A stretch of DNA of 64,000 nucleotides, from contig NC_063265.1 in NCBI RefSeq assembly GCF_019578655.1, positions 21,872,285 through 21,936,284 of the forward strand, written 5' to 3'. Source of the DNA: Ricinus communis (taxonomy: Eukaryota; Streptophyta; Magnoliopsida; Malpighiales; Euphorbiaceae). Positions 61,000-64,000 of the stretch are shown here, piece after piece (the first letter of the stretch is position 1; every line of letters starts with the position of its first letter). The position numbers and the translations under genes are program-made. The notes below the pieces were generated by a model. The model did no database searches and was not told the origin of the DNA. It worked only from the letters and a program-made list of their open reading frames with translations.

Positions 61000-61540
61000 G
61001 CAAATCACCATGTATGTGTTACACACCCAAGGAACCGCAACAATGAATACAAAACCAGAACCTTGTTTCTCACCACAAGAATCTCCATCTCCTACCAGAA
61101 TGTCCTTGTATGCTCATCAAACTTTATGAACATGCTTACCCATTCGTAGAGGTTGTTGGTTAAATTATGAAACAGATGGATGTGGACTGAAGGCTTCATA
61201 ATCTGAAGTTTCACCACAACAGTGTTGTTCTCTAGTATGCAACCTACTCTTGAGTGCATTTAGAAATGAGGAATCTGCATCCCATAACTTGCGCGAGAAG
61301 ATGTCATCGCCATCATAAGAATCTATAAAGACCATATCATATAAATTGCTTTTCTTGAGTGTAAACTTCTCAACATCTGATTCATAGAGGTAAAGCCTCT
61401 CGTGGATGCCTCTCCACATTACTTCGTTGCTGATACTGAGTTTTGACCCATAACTGAGAAAGTTGGAAAACCCATTGCTTGTACTGAAGAAAATACAACA
61501 AGGGGATCAATTTCAACAATGTCAATCACAATACCTACTG
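61000..61540 (-). pseudogene. S-adenosylmethionine-dependent methyltransferase / spermidine-synthase-like pseudogene
   Basis: On the minus strand, DIVEIDPLL (about 61520) leads to an open piece (61419-61165) with VWRGIHERLYLYESD, YDMVFIDSYDGDDIFSRKLW and SSFLNALKSRLH. After stops, AYKDILVGDGD and GFVFIVAVPWVCNTYMVICK follow down to about 61005. The order matches the catalytic core (VFID-YDGDDIFP-KLWD) and the C-terminal end (VPWVCNTSLVVC) of a plant methyltransferase-fold family as I remember it. The pieces are contiguous without introns, have stops, and lack the N-terminal part, so this is a broken and possibly retro-copied fragment. Confidence 0.5.
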
Positions 61541-62464
61541 AAAGTGCGGCTTAGGCAAAAGTTAAGGCGTAAAAGTAAGAAAAAAAAAAAGAGATTTGCT
61601 TGCTATCTGTATGAGATTTTTCCGAAGCCAATTGTCATTGCACGAGTATCAGTATAACCCTAAAGTAAAATGATTCAGTCCTTGCATGCTTGAGTTATCT
61701 CTATATCTGCACTTGCTTTCGTCACCATGACTTGCAGATTTTTGATATGTATTATCGTCTACATCATTTTCTATTTGGCTCCATGCTTGTGACTAAAGAG
61801 TAGAAAATCTACTTATTAAATCATCAATCTTTTATAATGTTGCTGTCCAAACTAAAGGATGATTTCTAAAATCGTCAATCTTTTATCTATGAACATCATA
61901 ATGCTGTTGTCCAAACTAAAGGATGATTTTTAAAATTGCATCACATGTCATACATAACATGCATATCACATACCTTCACTACTTTTGCTTGGCGAGATCT
62001 ATATGTATACTTGTGTATATATCACTAACCTATAACAGGAAAATAAAAAGAAGTTCAAAAAGAAATAAAGTGCTTGAATTATAGTTAAGTTTACCTTCCG
62101 AAGTGGAAGATGAGTCAGTTTACTTCTCGAAGTAGAACTTTATTAGTTTACTTCCCGAAACAGAGTTTATCAAGCTTACTTTTTGAAGTTAAAAATCATC
62201 AATTTATATCTCGAAATGGGATAATCATCATCCCATAGTAGAATACAATCAGTAGAAGATCATCAATTTACTTTCCGAAGTGAAAGCTAACCGACCTGAT
62301 TTTTGAAAGTAGAGAATCAGTTTAAGTTTTAAAGAATTGACACATATTCCAAAGCAAGAATTATTCAAGAGAGTAAAGTACATACCAAATCAGAATCCAA
62401 AGTGGAAATTACAACATAATTGCATCCCAAAGCGGAAAGTAATCAAGAAGCCAGAGGGAAGTCT

Positions 62465-62612
62465 CAGCAGGCGTGGTCCCTAAATCAGCGGGTGTGGTTC
62501 CTAAATCAGCAAGCGTGGTTCCTAAATCAGCAGGCATGGTTCTCAAATCAATGGGTGTGGTCCCTAAATCAATGAGCGTGCTCCCCAAATCAGCGGGCAT
62601 GGTTCCCCAATA
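62465..62612. repeat. 21-bp minisatellite, about 7 units
   Basis: Units of the form TCAGCGGGTGTGGTTCCTAA recur every 21 bp. Because 21 is a multiple of 3, an antisense frame stays open with a D-L-G-T-T-P-A type repeat; this is a by-product rather than evidence of a gene. Confidence 0.85.
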
Positions 62613-62735
62613 ACAGGCGAAGTCCTCAACCTAAGCAGGCGAAATCCTTAATCCAAGCAGACAAAGTTCTCAACCTAAGCATGCAAAGTCCTCAATCTAA
62701 GCATGCGAAGTCCTCAATCGAAATGGGCGTGGCCC
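62613..62735. repeat. tandem repeat of about 20 bp, about 6 units, adjoining the 21-bp array
   Basis: Units of the form AAGCAGGCGAAGTCCTCAAC recur with changes (GCAGACAAAGTTCTCAACC, GCATGCAAAGTCCTCAATC). The GGCGAAGTCCT core resembles the GGCGTGGTCCC core of the neighbouring array, so one may derive from the other. Confidence 0.8.
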
Positions 62736-64000
62736 CCACTTCGAATCAACGATTGAAGTTTGAGCTTATGAAGCATGGCTTCTACAACTCACATATCCTT
62801 TTGATATATCCTTGATGCCTATGATTTTTCTCAATAATAAACGCATTGCATGCTCATAAAATTTCTAAAAATCGGAGGTAGTTATTAACACCCTTTTTTC
62901 GAATCTAGATATTGAGGGAAATACGGATAATCCTATGGTGAAAGTTACTACCTTCTCGAGTCTCAAGAGATGAAGGACATGTAGATCTGAGGCAAGGGTT
63001 GAGGCTAATCGAGCTGAAATTACCTTTCTAAAATCAATTTGGACTTAATTGTTAAGAAAAATAAAGTTTGATGTTCAAAACAGCAGTTTTCACAAATTTA
63101 AGTACCTAATTGCAATGTTTTCAACTTTTCCGTGTAGAGTGCTGATTGGGTTTTTTATAATCCGAAGTCGTTTTTCTTAATGATTTTACATCAAGATATA
63201 TATTTTAGAATTTTTTAACGATAATCATAGATTTTTTAATGATAATATTTAAACTTAAAGAATTAAATTTGGATATTTATCAACATTATTTTTAAAGTAA
63301 CTGAGATTATCGTTTCCCTTAAGAAACCTTACCTCTATAAATAGAAAGAGGTATTTAGGTTTAGGGTTAACAACACTCAACAAGAGATAACGACACCATA
63401 GAGAGAAATAGAAAGAAATAGAGAGAAAATAGAAAGAAACACATAGAGAGAAAATATTTCCGTTCTTGAGAACTCAAATCACTAAGAAAGAGGCTACTCA
63501 AGAAAGAACTGCTTTGGAAACTTGTTTTGAATTGACATAAGTTTTCTTAACACTAGATCTAGAATTGGATTCCAACTATCATTTGACTAAACTGCTTTCT
63601 CATCGCCTGAGACACGCAAAACCATCAACTATGGTGACAACGTGAGGGTTTCTTTAAATATGCATTCATCATCATTCTAAAATTATTTCCTTCATTCCTT
63701 TTTTATTTCCTTTTTGTTATTTATTTTTAGAAACATAATTAGGGCTATTATTTATAATCACTATGATTAGATTAGGATTTATTTGAATCTGCATGTTAAT
63801 TGAGTTTTAAATATGATTATAAGAACTCTAGGGTTTTGGTCTGATAATTTTGCCAATTAGGATTTTGAATATGATTAGATACATGCAATAAGATTAAGAA
63901 TTAGATTTATATTTTCAATGAAATTTAGCAATTAAATATGTTTAATAGGGTAACATGATTAATTTGCTATCTTTTTTGTTCATTATACTTTAGGTTTTTT

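Larger units (their letters stand above)
61980..64000. mobile_element. LTR-retroelement-like sequence at the right edge
   Basis: A repeat-rich part (62085-62420, with TTTAC-TTCCGAAGTGGAA-type units at about 40-bp spacing, then the 21-bp arrays) is followed by CTATAAATAGAAAGAGG (63334, TATA-like), an A/G-rich leader (63380-63460) and TATGGTGACAACGTGAGGG. The order resembles an LTR U3-R-U5, but no primer site or coding region is visible before the edge. Family unassigned. Confidence 0.4.

Noticed and set aside
62409..62600. Antisense frame with a 7-residue D-L-G-T-T-P-A repeat
   Set aside because: It follows from a 21-bp minisatellite whose unit length is a multiple of three; there is no start context, domain or conserved flank.

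Overview
The window is nuclear DNA of a higher plant. It is AT-rich, carries spliced genes with GT-AG introns, includes a plastid enzyme gene with an N-terminal transit-peptide exon, and has several layers of plant-type retroelements and DNA transposons. The proteins fit a core eudicot. I cannot name the species from sequence alone.

Layout. (1) Bases 1611-16970, minus strand: the 5' half (13 exons, about 782 residues) of plastid ferredoxin-dependent glutamate synthase (GLU1). The gene runs off the left edge. Its 4.9-kb first intron holds a TRIM retrotransposon and a hAT-type MITE. (2) 17-25 kb: transposon-rich intergenic DNA, with a foldback MITE and a 3.0-kb solo LTR (with its own minisatellite) nested in an older terminal-inverted-repeat element. 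(3) 25.5-34.7 kb: a decayed GRF/coiled-coil gene, a decayed Mutator-like transposase, and two nested Copia-type elements. The inner LTR contains many palindromic TTCACGG-CGTGAA motifs and a 298-bp tandem duplication. (4) 36.3-40.0 kb, minus: a complete MORN-repeat phosphatidylinositol-4-phosphate 5-kinase gene (8 exons, 767 aa). (5) 42.0-45.5 kb, minus: a complete small gene (4 exons, 144 aa) of a plant family of unclear function. (6) 46-51.7 kb: retroelement remnants. (7) 51.75-55.49 kb: an inverted copy of the GLU1 5' flank, exon 1 and most of intron 1. (8) 57.4-59.0 kb, plus: a PPR gene of the THA8-like/At4g18975 type. (9) 59-64 kb: intergenic DNA, a methyltransferase-like pseudogene, and a retroelement fragment with 21-bp tandem repeats.

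Most interesting: the duplicated GLU1 promoter and transit-peptide exon has an intact 103-codon frame and donor site. It lies upstream of, and on the same strand as, the PPR gene. Its phase-0 donor is compatible with the first clear PPR exon at 57428. This could be a plastid targeting exon being donated to another organellar gene. A perfect-looking hairpin lies at the edge of the duplicated block. The two copies differ by a 219-bp MITE flanked by 8-bp target duplications.
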